DNA of 64,000 nucleotides from Croceimicrobium hydrocarbonivorans (GTDB lineage Bacteria; Bacteroidota; Bacteroidia; Flavobacteriales; Schleiferiaceae). The notes beneath the pieces are model-generated. The model saw only the letters and a list, made by a program, of their open reading frames with translations, searched no databases and was not told where the DNA came from. Below, one piece after another: positions 25,944 to 35,065 of this stretch; position 1 is the stretch's first letter; each line of letters opens with the position of its first letter. Position numbers and translations under genes: made by a program. Location of the stretch: positions 2,053,501-2,117,500 of the forward strand of contig NZ_CP060139.1 of the NCBI RefSeq assembly GCF_014524565.1, given 5' to 3'.

Positions 25944-28900
25944 TTAAAATTTCAGGTTAAAACCACCCATAATTGTGCGGGCCTGAGGATAAAATCCATA
26001 ATCGACCCCAGCCGCTAGTGTACCTCCAAAGTTTCCAATATCCGGGTCATAACCCAGGTAATTGGTTAAGGTGTAGAGGTTATTAGCACTGATGTAAATT
26101 CGTAAGGATTCCACTTTGGCGCCACCTAACCATTTTTTAGGTAGAGTATAACCAAACTGAATATTTCGCAAACGCACAAAAGAGCCATCCTCCACATAGA
26201 AATCTGAGAATACTGTATTGCGGTTGCTTCCGGTAGTAACGCGAGGATAGATGTCGGTAGAGCCGGCACCGTTCCAACGGTTAATTACATAGTTCAATTG
26301 GTTGGCATAAGGCTGCTGACGCTCGTAGTTACGAATGATTTCCTGACCTAATGCGGCGTATACGTTACCGGCTAAGTCAAAGCCTTTGTAACGAATGTTA
26401 AAATTGAAACCAATGGTAAGGTCCGGAATAGGAGAACCGATTTTCACCTTATCCGAATCATCACTAAAGTTGATTTGACCATCCCCATTTTGATCTACAA
26501 AACGTAAATCTCCAGGCTTGGCACCAGCCTGAGTAACGCTGGCATTGTCAATCTCAGCCTGAGTTTGGAAAATTCCGTCGGTTTCATAGCCAATGTAGTA
26601 ACCAATGGGCTGACCTACTTCGAAACGAGTGGCTACAACACCTCCAACACCAAAGGAAGCACCGGGAATAAAGTCTACACCATCCGGTACGCGTACCACT
26701 TCGTTTTTGAGAGTGGTTAAGTTTAAGTTGGCATCAAAAACCCAGGGACGTGTAGGGTTGCTATGGTAACCCAATTCGAATTCCATTCCGCGGTTCGAAA
26801 CGTCGCCGGCATTTACATAAGGGGGATAACCTCCGGCACCATAAGTTCCGAGCAAGGCAGATACTGCAGGTTGGAACAGAAGGTCCTGGGTGTTTTTAAC
26901 AAAGTAGTTGAAGGTGAAGCTCAGGTCTCTCAAGAAATTGAAATCGAGGCCCACATTAAACTGATGAGTGGTTTCCCATTTTAAGTCGGGGTTAGAACCA
27001 CGACCAATAGCTACTCCACTGGTGATAATATCATTGAGGATGTATACACCCTCGCCATTAAGCAAGGCTCGGTAGGCAAAGTTGGGAATCTGATCATTAC
27101 CGGAAATACCGTAAGACATCCGCAGTTTACCGAAATCCATCCAATCCAGATTCAGGCCTTCCCAAAACACTTCATCACTAAAGATCCAGGCACCGGAGAA
27201 GGCGGGGAAAATACCCCAGCGATTATTGGCTCCGAATTTGGAAGAGCCATCACGACGCACGATAGCAGAGAATAAATAGCGATTGTGCAAGCTGTATTCG
27301 GCACGCAGGAAGGAAGAAAGCAGGCGCTCTTCGTATTGGAAGGAACCGGCATTATTTAAAAAGCCGCCATCGGCCTGGTTGGCAGAGATGTCGGCAAAGT
27401 TAATCGAGTTATTGGGGATATTGTAAGCGGTGGCATTTAAACCATTTCCGCTGCGGGTGAATACCGATACCCCTAAGGTGCTTTTTACCTTGTGAATTTT
27501 GTTGAAGGTATGGTCATAGTTCAAGAAACCTTCGTAGGTAAGGTCAACATAGGTATCGCGGTTTTCATACACACTGGCGCCACGCTCTAAGAATACACTG
27601 TCGGCAATTTCTACCATCGGGGCATCCAGATCTTCATTGGCGGCGGTGTTTTGCGCTTTACCGGGGCCGTACCATACTAAGGGAGAGAAGGTTTTTCCGT
27701 CTACCAAAGCCACATTATAGTTGAAGCGATTGGTAAGGGTGAAGTCTTCGTTAATGGTGTACACCAATTCCTCCTTACCTACAAATTTGTTGGTGTTGGA
27801 GCGGTTGTAGGTGTTTTCCATTTGCGCCAGAGGGTTGATGATATCATTCACCAAACTCAAATAGCTGTAACGGCCATTATCCTGGCGAATAGGCTCGGTA
27901 GGATAGGCATTAATGGTATTGTAAAGAACGGAGCCAATACCGTTTTCAGCCAGGGTGCTACGCGCTTCGTTGGTATATAGCAAAACGCTGTTTAGGCGCA
28001 GCTTTTCATTCATGTCGAAGGAGACATTTACCCGGGCATTATAGCGTCGGAAATTGGCTTTATCACCACCTACAATACCATTCTGATTGTAGTAAGATCC
28101 GCCAATAGAGTAGCGGGTAGTTTGATTACCGCCATTAATGCTGATGTTATAAGATTCGATAGGGGCATTTTGAAAAACCGCCTCTTGCCAATCTGTTCCC
28201 TCTCCTAAAGCAGTGTTGGCAAAAGGCGGAGTCTGTCCTCCGTTTATAAAAGCATTGTTTTTAATAACGGCGTATTCGGTGGCATTCAATAAATTAAGCT
28301 GACGGGCAGTGCTTTGCATGCCGTAAAAACCGCTGAATTCGATTTGCGGCTTAGAATTGAGTTTTCCCTTTTTGGTTTCGATGATGATAACCCCATTGGC
28401 AGCACGTACCCCGTAAATACCGGCGGTACCGTCTTTCAATACGTTTACAGATTCGATATCATTGGGGTTCAGGGCATTTAAGCCTTCAGAATCGTAAACA
28501 ATTCCATCAACTAAGATGAGGGGGTCATTATCGCCAAAGGTGGAAAGACCACGGATACGAATGCTACTGGCCCCACCCGGTGAACCCGAATTGGTATTAA
28601 TGGTAACCCCCGAAACCTGCCCTTGTAAGGCGGCATCTACTCGGGAGATATTGAGTTTTTTGAGTTCGGCCCCTTCTACCTTGGCCGCGGCCCCGGTTAT
28701 TTCCTTTTTGGTAGCTGAGCCGTAACCTACTACTACAATTTCATTGAGGAGGGAGGCCTCTTCCGTCATTTCAACGTTCAGCGTCCGCGACTCATTTACT
28801 TGAATTTCGATGGTTTTGAAGCCTACGAATGAGAAGACCAGGGTTTGGCCTTTCTGAGCTTTAATGCTGTAGTTCCCGTCCATGTCGGTGGTGGTTCCTT

Positions 28901-29066
28901 CCTGACTGCCTTTTACGCTAATGTTTACCCCCGGGATAGTAGGGCCATCATTGGCTTCTTTAACCTGACCGGAAATGTTGACTTCCTGGGCGGCTAAAGC
29001 AAAAGAACTAAGGACAAGCACTGCGCTTAGGAGCGGGCGTAGTGCCTTGCGGTACACTTGCTTCAT
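25944..29066 (-). CDS. susC: SusC/RagA family TonB-linked outer-membrane transporter
   Basis: 1040 residues. Signal peptide about 1-26. A carboxypeptidase-D-like regulatory domain covers about 28-110 (NISGQVKEANDGPTIPGVNISVKGS), followed by a TonB box-like NEIVVVGYGS. The plug domain (to about 235) includes IRIRGLSTFGDNDPLILVDGI and the SusC signature VNVLKDGTAGIYGVRAANGVI. The rest is a 22-strand barrel ending in aromatic FNLKF. Imports oligosaccharides with SusD. Its promoter carries a perfect operator-like palindrome. Substrate (laminarin oligosaccharides) is inferred from GH16/17/30/81 neighbours. Confidence 0.96.
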   Translation of the reverse strand: MKQVYRKALRPLLSAVLVLSSFALAAQEVNISGQVKEANDGPTIPGVNISVKGSQEGTTTDMDGNYSIKAQKGQTLVFSFVGFKTIEIQVNESRTLNVEMTEEASLLNEIVVVGYGSATKKEITGAAAKVEGAELKKLNISRVDAALQGQVSGVTINTNSGSPGGASSIRIRGLSTFGDNDPLILVDGIVYDSEGLNALNPNDIESVNVLKDGTAGIYGVRAANGVIIIETKKGKLNSKPQIEFSGFYGMQSTARQLNLLNATEYAVIKNNAFINGGQTPPFANTALGEGTDWQEAVFQNAPIESYNISINGGNQTTRYSIGGSYYNQNGIVGGDKANFRRYNARVNVSFDMNEKLRLNSVLLYTNEARSTLAENGIGSVLYNTINAYPTEPIRQDNGRYSYLSLVNDIINPLAQMENTYNRSNTNKFVGKEELVYTINEDFTLTNRFNYNVALVDGKTFSPLVWYGPGKAQNTAANEDLDAPMVEIADSVFLERGASVYENRDTYVDLTYEGFLNYDHTFNKIHKVKSTLGVSVFTRSGNGLNATAYNIPNNSINFADISANQADGGFLNNAGSFQYEERLLSSFLRAEYSLHNRYLFSAIVRRDGSSKFGANNRWGIFPAFSGAWIFSDEVFWEGLNLDWMDFGKLRMSYGISGNDQIPNFAYRALLNGEGVYILNDIITSGVAIGRGSNPDLKWETTHQFNVGLDFNFLRDLSFTFNYFVKNTQDLLFQPAVSALLGTYGAGGYPPYVNAGDVSNRGMEFELGYHSNPTRPWVFDANLNLTTLKNEVVRVPDGVDFIPGASFGVGGVVATRFEVGQPIGYYIGYETDGIFQTQAEIDNASVTQAGAKPGDLRFVDQNGDGQINFSDDSDKVKIGSPIPDLTIGFNFNIRYKGFDLAGNVYAALGQEIIRNYERQQPYANQLNYVINRWNGAGSTDIYPRVTTGSNRNTVFSDFYVEDGSFVRLRNIQFGYTLPKKWLGGAKVESLRIYISANNLYTLTNYLGYDPDIGNFGGTLAAGVDYGFYPQARTIMGGFNLKF

Positions 29067-29113
29067 TTTAATTTAATTGGTTCAATTTCAATTGGTTGTA
29101 TTGAAGTAGCAGG

Positions 29114-29142
29114 CTAATAATTGTCGCTATAACAATTATTAG
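29114..29142. promoter_or_regulatory. Perfect 11-bp palindrome at the predicted susC transcription start
   Basis: CTAATAATTGT (29114-29124), CGCTATA, ACAATTATTAG (29132-29142). Its inner 8-base halves ATAATTGT-N7-ACAATTAT match 6 of 8 bases of the CTAATGGT-N7-ACCATTAG palindrome at 29246-29268. Predicted transcription starts at about 29142, so the mRNA could also begin with this stem-loop. Operator or 5' hairpin: both are possible. Confidence 0.5.
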
Positions 29143-29148
29143 AGCAAT

Positions 29149-29182
29149 CAAATGTAGTTCTTTTGGTTAAATGTACCAAAAG
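29149..29182 (-). promoter_or_regulatory. susC promoter with embedded perfect operator palindrome
   Basis: On the minus strand, TACATTTG (29156-29149) matches the -7 consensus TAnnTTTG. A TTTG 20 nt upstream serves as -33 element and lies inside the perfect palindrome CTTTTGGT (29160-29167), TAAATGT, ACCAAAAG (29175-29182). A repressor bound here would cover the -33 region and the spacer. Related sites lie at the regulator promoter (7817-7839) and at the triple-repeat gene promoter (7732-7754). Confidence 0.68.
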
Positions 29183-29245
29183 CGTTTTTGAGAAAAAGCG
29201 TTGGAGGCTACTAACAGAGCATTAGCGCTTGCTAATTCTTTTGAG

Positions 29246-29268
29246 CTAATGGTGGCTTAAACCATTAG
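29246..29268. promoter_or_regulatory. Upstream operator-like palindrome of susC
   Basis: CTAATGGT (29246-29253), GGCTTAA, ACCATTAG (29261-29268): perfect 8-7-8 geometry, as at 29160-29182, with the TGGT/ACCA core shared. Its centre is 86 bp upstream of that site, and a half-site AGCATTAG lies midway at 29218-29225. Between 29183 and 29317 I see no gene; a short dyad ATTAGC/GCTAAT (29221-29236) is also there. Confidence 0.5.
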
Positions 29269-29317
29269 TGGTTATAGCAGAGCTGCTTAAGGTTCATCGG
29301 GCAGCAGCCCATAAAAA

Positions 29318-29348
29318 AGCCCTGCTAATCGAATTAACAGGGCTTTGA
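29318..29348 (-). terminator. Rho-independent terminator
   Basis: Stem AAAGCCCTG (29318-29326) / CAGGGCTTT (29340-29348), extended inward by TAAT/ATTA across one mismatch, with a run of T on the minus strand. It follows the stop at 29371 by 22 nt. Confidence 0.8.
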
Positions 29349-29370
29349 ATAGGATTTTGTCCCTTGGCTT

Positions 29371-32067
29371 TTAGTCGAGCACTAGTATCTGATGCCCGCT
29401 TTGATGGGCCTTTTTTAAACTGATTTGGTAAAGACCTTTGTTAAGATGGCTCAGGTCGAACTCCATTTTATCAGCGCCGCATATTTCCTGCTCAAAAACC
29501 TTACGTCCTTGTAAGTCGTGAATTTGAAGAGCGTAATTTTCATTTTCGAGACCTTCAATATGTATCAGGCCCTGACTCGGATTTGGGTACAATGCGAAGT
29601 CCAAATATTTGCTGCTAGCCAGTCCAATATCCTCAATTAAGGTGCAATCGCTGGTGTCTTGGCAAGATCCCATCTGAATTACTACTACGTATTGTCCATT
29701 TTGCTGGGGTGTAAAGATTTGGTTGGTATCACCTGGCATTATCTGGAAGCCATTATTGCTGCAATCGTACCATTGGTACTGGGCATTCACCTGATTGGCC
29801 ACTAAGCCGGTACCATTAAGAATAGTATTGACGGTAGTATTGATGTGAGTTATTTGGAGGTCAATCGGAATCAAGGAATCGCAGCCTGCTAAATTGGGTA
29901 GGGTATCCACATAAAAACCCGATTGGGTATAGAGCTGCCCGGATGGACTGCGGTAATTGCCATCACAAACCTCCACTTCCATAGTGTCATTGGCCGCAGT
30001 ACTATTGCCAACGGTCAGGTTAATGGTCAGGATTGAATCACATCCAGCCTGACTGCTGAAGGTATAGATATAAGTTCCGGACGAAGTCAGTGGATTTCCA
30101 AGAGGATCTTGATAGCTGCCATTACAAACCAATGGATTGAGGGTGTCATTGGTGGGGCTGTTGATTTCCGCAAATACGGTAATAATACTGTCGCAGGTAG
30201 TGGTGCCCGGAATGGTATCCAGGTAAACCCCCGTTTGGTAATAGGTGTTGAATCCGCTTGGTGAAGTGATCGGCTGGCCGGTACAATTGCTTAGGTAAAC
30301 GCTATCGCGTAAAGGTGCGCAATAGGGTGTGTTAAGGGCCATTCTTAAACTAATATGTGGCGATTCAAAAGTACGGCTGGAGGAGAAGCGACGGAACCAA
30401 TTGCCATTGCCTAATTGCATTACCGAAGCCATTCCGGGTTGTTCCCAAGTGGCATCATTGGCGATACGTACTACACCGGCGGGTGCATTGGGGAAATTCC
30501 TCAGTACTAAAAAGTAGGAGCCGGTGTTTAAGGCTAAGGGGAAGGTATCTGTAGGGCTTATAGTTTCGAAGGAGAAAAAGCTTTTTTGACCTAGCATGGA
30601 ACTGCTCAGATTAAAGGTCTTGCTATAAATTGCCGCAGTACCGCTGGGAAAACCATTGGTGAATTGGAATCCGGCAGTATCGTATATCTCCAGGCTGATG
30701 GAGGCAGTCGGATCGGTAGCGGTACTCAAGTACAATTCGACCCCGTCTATATAAACATTGTTAGAGCCCACACTGTCTGGATCTTCATTTTCGAGACTAA
30801 AGAGTATCCCATTGGCGATCATATCCGGGATGGCCGAATTAGTACCCACATAATTACTAATGACGCCTGAGGAAAGACTGTAGCTGTCTTCGCTCACTTG
30901 AATATGAAAGGTGTCAGTACTCACATAAGCATTGCTGCCTTGCAAGGAATCACTGAATACTTTATAAACTAGGCTATAGCGCGCCGGAGCATTGGGAGGA
31001 GTCCAGGTGCCGGTTTCTAAATTGTTGATATAGCAAGTATCGCCTGGCAATAAGCTGCTGCAGCCCAGAGGAGAAACCATGGTATGAACCACTTGTCCGC
31101 TGATTTCTTCAATTACCTCGATATGCAATTTCACATTACTTTGGGTAGCAGTTCCGTCATTCATCACACTGATATTGCCGGCAATAGGTACAATTTGATC
31201 TTGATGCAGGGTACCGTAGATGGGGTAATCTGGAAGGCTGGGATTGAAAATTAAATCCTGAGGATTATTGCCTCCGGCGGCAACCATTTTCAGGCTGTGG
31301 GCCGAGCTGGTTTCTATGCGGATATCATCCAACATCCAGTAATAATAACCGTCGGTGCTAGCGCTATTATCCGTATCACCATTAAAAAGAAACTGGATTT
31401 GCACCGAATCCTGGCCTCCGATATAAGTGGAAAGGTTAAGGCTGGTTAGCACTCCGTTAGTGGTGCTGGCATTCAAGGGAATTTGCGATAATGGATAAAT
31501 TTCGATGGTATCCGAGAAGCTTTGTCCCGCATTGGTAGAGAGGGCAATTTTAAACTCAGCATGAAAGCGTCGTGCATAAGATTCGAAGATCAGGCTTACA
31601 TTAGGATAAGCGCTAAGATCGATAGTGTCTGATATTAAGCTTCCCCAGTGTGGTGAAGGGGCCACTCCCGATCCAAAGGTGGAGGTGCCGGCATTGTCCA
31701 GAAAATCGGAATCGAAAATCACAAATCCATTGCTGCCCGTGCTACTGGTCAAAGGCATATTGGAAGGAGGGACATTATGTACTCCGGAGAAATTCCCACG
31801 GGAACCCATGCTGTTACTGGGAGTGGTGGAGGGACCTCGATATTCCCAAAGGGCATTAGGCGTGCTGCTGCTTTGAGTCCAGCTGCTTGGAATGCCATTG
31901 CTGAAGTCTTCGCTCCAAATAATTTGTTCGGGTCCGTCTTCGGCACGCCATTGCGATGAATGACTTGGGACGGTGTAAGTAGATTCACTGAGGGTAGGCT
32001 CGAGTTCGGATTGAGCGAGCAATCCAAAGGATAGGCTCAAAGCCAAAAAGCTTAGCAGATTTTTCAT
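29371..32067 (-). CDS. Secreted T9SS cargo of unknown function (tandem paralogue 1)
   Basis: 898 residues. Signal peptide 1-19 (GLLAQ). The first 250 residues form a jelly-roll-like domain (IIWSEDFSNGIPSSWTQ ... GFVIFDSDFLDN ... YYYWMLDDIRIE) that resembles cleaved-adhesin or MAM-like modules. A beta-rich middle follows, then three cysteine-containing repeats of about 60 residues around GCDSI (about 585-770). A C-terminal QWYDC Ig-like segment precedes a T9SS type A sorting domain (FALYPNPSQGLIHIEGL ... LYQISLKK). No enzymatic motif recognised. The gene upstream on the same strand is a paralogue with the same layout; 87 nt separate them. Confidence 0.75.
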   Translation of the reverse strand: MKNLLSFLALSLSFGLLAQSELEPTLSESTYTVPSHSSQWRAEDGPEQIIWSEDFSNGIPSSWTQSSSTPNALWEYRGPSTTPSNSMGSRGNFSGVHNVPPSNMPLTSSTGSNGFVIFDSDFLDNAGTSTFGSGVAPSPHWGSLISDTIDLSAYPNVSLIFESYARRFHAEFKIALSTNAGQSFSDTIEIYPLSQIPLNASTTNGVLTSLNLSTYIGGQDSVQIQFLFNGDTDNSASTDGYYYWMLDDIRIETSSAHSLKMVAAGGNNPQDLIFNPSLPDYPIYGTLHQDQIVPIAGNISVMNDGTATQSNVKLHIEVIEEISGQVVHTMVSPLGCSSLLPGDTCYINNLETGTWTPPNAPARYSLVYKVFSDSLQGSNAYVSTDTFHIQVSEDSYSLSSGVISNYVGTNSAIPDMIANGILFSLENEDPDSVGSNNVYIDGVELYLSTATDPTASISLEIYDTAGFQFTNGFPSGTAAIYSKTFNLSSSMLGQKSFFSFETISPTDTFPLALNTGSYFLVLRNFPNAPAGVVRIANDATWEQPGMASVMQLGNGNWFRRFSSSRTFESPHISLRMALNTPYCAPLRDSVYLSNCTGQPITSPSGFNTYYQTGVYLDTIPGTTTCDSIITVFAEINSPTNDTLNPLVCNGSYQDPLGNPLTSSGTYIYTFSSQAGCDSILTINLTVGNSTAANDTMEVEVCDGNYRSPSGQLYTQSGFYVDTLPNLAGCDSLIPIDLQITHINTTVNTILNGTGLVANQVNAQYQWYDCSNNGFQIMPGDTNQIFTPQQNGQYVVVIQMGSCQDTSDCTLIEDIGLASSKYLDFALYPNPSQGLIHIEGLENENYALQIHDLQGRKVFEQEICGADKMEFDLSHLNKGLYQISLKKAHQSGHQILVLD

Positions 32068-32154
32068 GTGCAGAGTTATAGGGTTAAAAGATAAATGTAT
32101 TAAACTAAGCTAGACGCCAAGAAAATAGGAGGGATAATTATCTAAAGCTGAGGT

Positions 32155-34689
32155 TTAATCAACTAGTATTCGGAAGCTTAGGGCCTTGCTGCCTTTTTGG
32201 ATTTGGAGGAAATAGACTCCTTTAGGAACATGTAATTTAAGCTCTTGATTTAAGGTTTCACCTAGTTCTGCTTCCTCTAAAACCCGGCCTTGCAGGTCTC
32301 TTAATTGATAGCTACTCTGGCGCCATTCTGGACTAATCTCTAGAAATAGTCGCTCTTGAGCGGGGATGGGGTATACCTTGATCCCATCTTTACTAAGCTC
32401 TCGAATTCCGGTGGTGGCCAGACTAAAACACACGCTGGTATCGGCACAAAAACCATTGTTTACGATCAAGGCAAAATTGCCATCATAATAGGGTTCATAA
32501 ATTCGACTTTGGGCTCCGCCAACCGGCCTGTTCAGATCGCAGTCTAGCCATTGATAAGTGGCATTAGGCTCTAAGGCCTGAACTGCCGTTCCATTATTAA
32601 TGATTTGGTAGCCAACATTAACCGGGGTTAAGTCCAGATCGAGCAGGATTACCGTATCGCAGCTCAGGCTATCCGGAATATAGTGCTGGTATAAGCCACT
32701 CTGATAAAACTTCTCTCCCCAGGAGCTTTGATAATAAGCTCCGCAATAGCTTACAATCCGAATCTCAGAATAATCTGCACTTACCTGATGATTGATATAG
32801 TAAATGCTGTCGCAGTTTTGTCCGTTTAAGGCAACGCGATCGCGATGCAAGCCTGGGCCGATGTATTGGGTACCGGAAGGACCACGATAGAGCAGGCCGC
32901 AGGTGTTTACGTTTAAGGTATCTACATGAGGTCTTTCAACCGTAATCATGTACTGGGTGTGGGTTGGGCAGCTTCCCATGCCGGTGGTATCGTAAAATGT
33001 TCCGGTTTGACTAATAAACTGATTGAGAAGCGGAACATAGATGAGGCCAGTATCACAAAATTCAGCATGGTAAATACTGCGTCGAGGGCAGTTCAGGCTA
33101 TCCGTCATCAAAGAGATATTAAAATGCTCGGGAGTAGGAAGGCCATTCCAGTTCTGGGACCAACTACCACCGCTAAAATGGGCAGGCAAGGCTTCACCGG
33201 CTTCTCGCCTTTGTTGATAGCGTATGGAGAGCGATGGGGCATTGGTATTTATAACTTCAACCAAGAGCCAATAATGTCCGGTGTCTACCAATACCGGACT
33301 GGGGAAGCGCACAAAATTACTGGGCAGGATATCACTGAAAATAGGGCTGGCACCGGAACTAATACCTGTGCTGGGTGAAAAATCAGCATCCGCATAAAAA
33401 TCTACTTTAATACTGTCGCCACTTGGAATTCCAGTGCGGTAGTAGTTCAATCGTACTCCTTTGATGGCCACTTTTAATTGATTGCTCAATTCGGGGTCTA
33501 CCTGAGGAAGGTAAAAGGGCACTGCAATTTTATCGATACCCCCGCTACCGGATTGAGGCAGGCTCAGCGATTGATAGAGGCCGAAATCTCCTAAGGGTGC
33601 CAATAGGTTTTCGGTAATTTCAAAGCCGGCATATTCTATATAATGTGGTGCTTGGGCTCCGGTTATCGCATCGCTGTAGACCCAAAAATGCAGGTCATAA
33701 TTGCTTACATACCAAGGGAGATCCTGGCGAATAAAGAGGGTGTCGAATTTGAGTGTATCCCCAGCGGCCAGAGTGCCAATTTTTTGACTTTTACGCAGAA
33801 TTACCTGTCCTATGCTAGGTGATACCACCGCCATTTTCAGGTATACATTGGCCTGATTGGCACTGCCATTATTTACTACTGAGGCAGCGGCGATAAAGTC
33901 TTTGCCAAAACGCTGGGGAATGGATTTCAGATGATGCTTTTGCCCGGCATGCCCAAAGAGGGAAACTGAGATGGGGCGCCCGTTTTCGGCCGAAGGGCAA
34001 AAGGCCATGCTATTAACAGGGCCATCATGCAGTTCCAAATCATCAATCATCCAATAATGGTAGCCCTTGTTCCCAAATACATCGGTAAAGCGCCCATCAA
34101 AGGCAAAGGCAATTACGGCCTGGGAGGCTCCCCCTAATTGCTGACTCAGATTAATTTCCAAAGTATCGCTTGGGGGCGAATAGCTCAAAGCGGAAGGCAG
34201 GGGATTGATGAGTATAGAATCGTTAAAACTTTGCCCTCCATCGCGGGAGCAGAGCAGGTAAAGCTTGGAGCTAAAGCAATAATGCATGGACAGCATTTTA
34301 AGCAGCACATTGGGATGGGCACTTAGGTTGATTACCCCCGTTTGCAATAAACCTCGATGCGGAGCCGGGGCAATGCCACTTCCACGTTGGGTACTACCGC
34401 CATTATCCAAATAATCAGAATCGAATATCACAAAACCATTGCTGGCACTGGGGCTATTGATGGGTGGGCCAGGTACACCATTTAGTCCACGGGAATAAGC
34501 ACCTCGACTGCCAATACTTTGATTAGGATTAGTATTCGCACCGCGGTATTCCCAATTGGCCCCTCCATTGCTAGTCGGCTGCGACCAAGTAGAAGGTATG
34601 CCATTACTAAAATCTTCGGACCAAATAAGGCTACTTTGACTGAATAAGCTAAAGGGCAGGAGCAGAAGGAAAAGGTGTTTGAGGCGCAT
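32155..34689 (-). CDS. Secreted T9SS cargo of unknown function (tandem paralogue 2)
   Basis: 844 residues. Signal peptide 1-17 (SLFSQ). The N-terminal domain matches the downstream paralogue closely (LIWSEDFSNGIPSTWSQ, ANWEYRGANTNPNQSIGSRG, SNGFVIFDSDYLDN, YHYWMIDDLEL). The middle has weakly similar beta domains, then cysteine repeats (CDSIYYIN, CDTVILLDLDL), a QWLDCDLN Ig-like segment and a T9SS sorting domain (IKVYPIPAQERLFLEI ... YFLQIQKGS). Probably a surface or released adhesin-like protein. Function unknown; not obviously part of the glucan locus, as no shared operator is seen upstream. Confidence 0.73.
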   Translation of the reverse strand: MRLKHLFLLLLPFSLFSQSSLIWSEDFSNGIPSTWSQPTSNGGANWEYRGANTNPNQSIGSRGAYSRGLNGVPGPPINSPSASNGFVIFDSDYLDNGGSTQRGSGIAPAPHRGLLQTGVINLSAHPNVLLKMLSMHYCFSSKLYLLCSRDGGQSFNDSILINPLPSALSYSPPSDTLEINLSQQLGGASQAVIAFAFDGRFTDVFGNKGYHYWMIDDLELHDGPVNSMAFCPSAENGRPISVSLFGHAGQKHHLKSIPQRFGKDFIAAASVVNNGSANQANVYLKMAVVSPSIGQVILRKSQKIGTLAAGDTLKFDTLFIRQDLPWYVSNYDLHFWVYSDAITGAQAPHYIEYAGFEITENLLAPLGDFGLYQSLSLPQSGSGGIDKIAVPFYLPQVDPELSNQLKVAIKGVRLNYYRTGIPSGDSIKVDFYADADFSPSTGISSGASPIFSDILPSNFVRFPSPVLVDTGHYWLLVEVINTNAPSLSIRYQQRREAGEALPAHFSGGSWSQNWNGLPTPEHFNISLMTDSLNCPRRSIYHAEFCDTGLIYVPLLNQFISQTGTFYDTTGMGSCPTHTQYMITVERPHVDTLNVNTCGLLYRGPSGTQYIGPGLHRDRVALNGQNCDSIYYINHQVSADYSEIRIVSYCGAYYQSSWGEKFYQSGLYQHYIPDSLSCDTVILLDLDLTPVNVGYQIINNGTAVQALEPNATYQWLDCDLNRPVGGAQSRIYEPYYDGNFALIVNNGFCADTSVCFSLATTGIRELSKDGIKVYPIPAQERLFLEISPEWRQSSYQLRDLQGRVLEEAELGETLNQELKLHVPKGVYFLQIQKGSKALSFRILVD

Positions 34690-35065
34690 AGGGGAAGTTG
34701 GGAGGGACTAAGGTAGGGAGAATACCATCGTTTTATTGGCGGAACAAAAAGCATTTAGAAACATTTTTCATGTGTCAAAAATTCTTATTTGAAAATGAAA
34801 AGTACTGAAGCTTGACAGTTAGGTAGTCTGATAAATTGCTTCATTTTTATAACTTTAACAAAATGTTTAGTGATAAACATACTTGTAGCCTCCCTATGCA
34901 TTGTAACTTTTTTTTTAAATTTTCTTTTTAAAGAGATGTAATAGTGTTATTTCCAGTTCCTTTAATATAGGGATGCTGATTTGGAGGAGGGTGAGTTAAT
35001 AAGTTTTACTAGAAATTTCATAGTTTAAGGTAATTTCACCTTAAACTTTAGCTATAACTAAACTT
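34690..35065. other. AT-rich intergenic region with a perfect palindrome before the TAC module
   Basis: No gene seen in these 376 nt. Base composition becomes clearly AT-richer than the glucan locus. The only strong structure is the inverted repeat AGTTTAAGGT (35022-35031), AATTTC, ACCTTAAACT (35038-35047), 19 nt before the first TAC start codon. This is where an antitoxin-bound autoregulatory operator would be expected. A TAATTTTG box at 35082-35089 fits the -7 consensus but lies inside the first coding region, so the promoter is unclear. Confidence 0.55.

Noticed and set aside
29221-29236. Short hairpin ATTAGC-GCTT-GCTAAT upstream of susC
   Set aside because: Only 6-bp arms, different geometry from the 8-7-8 sites and out of phase with them; mentioned but not called as an operator.
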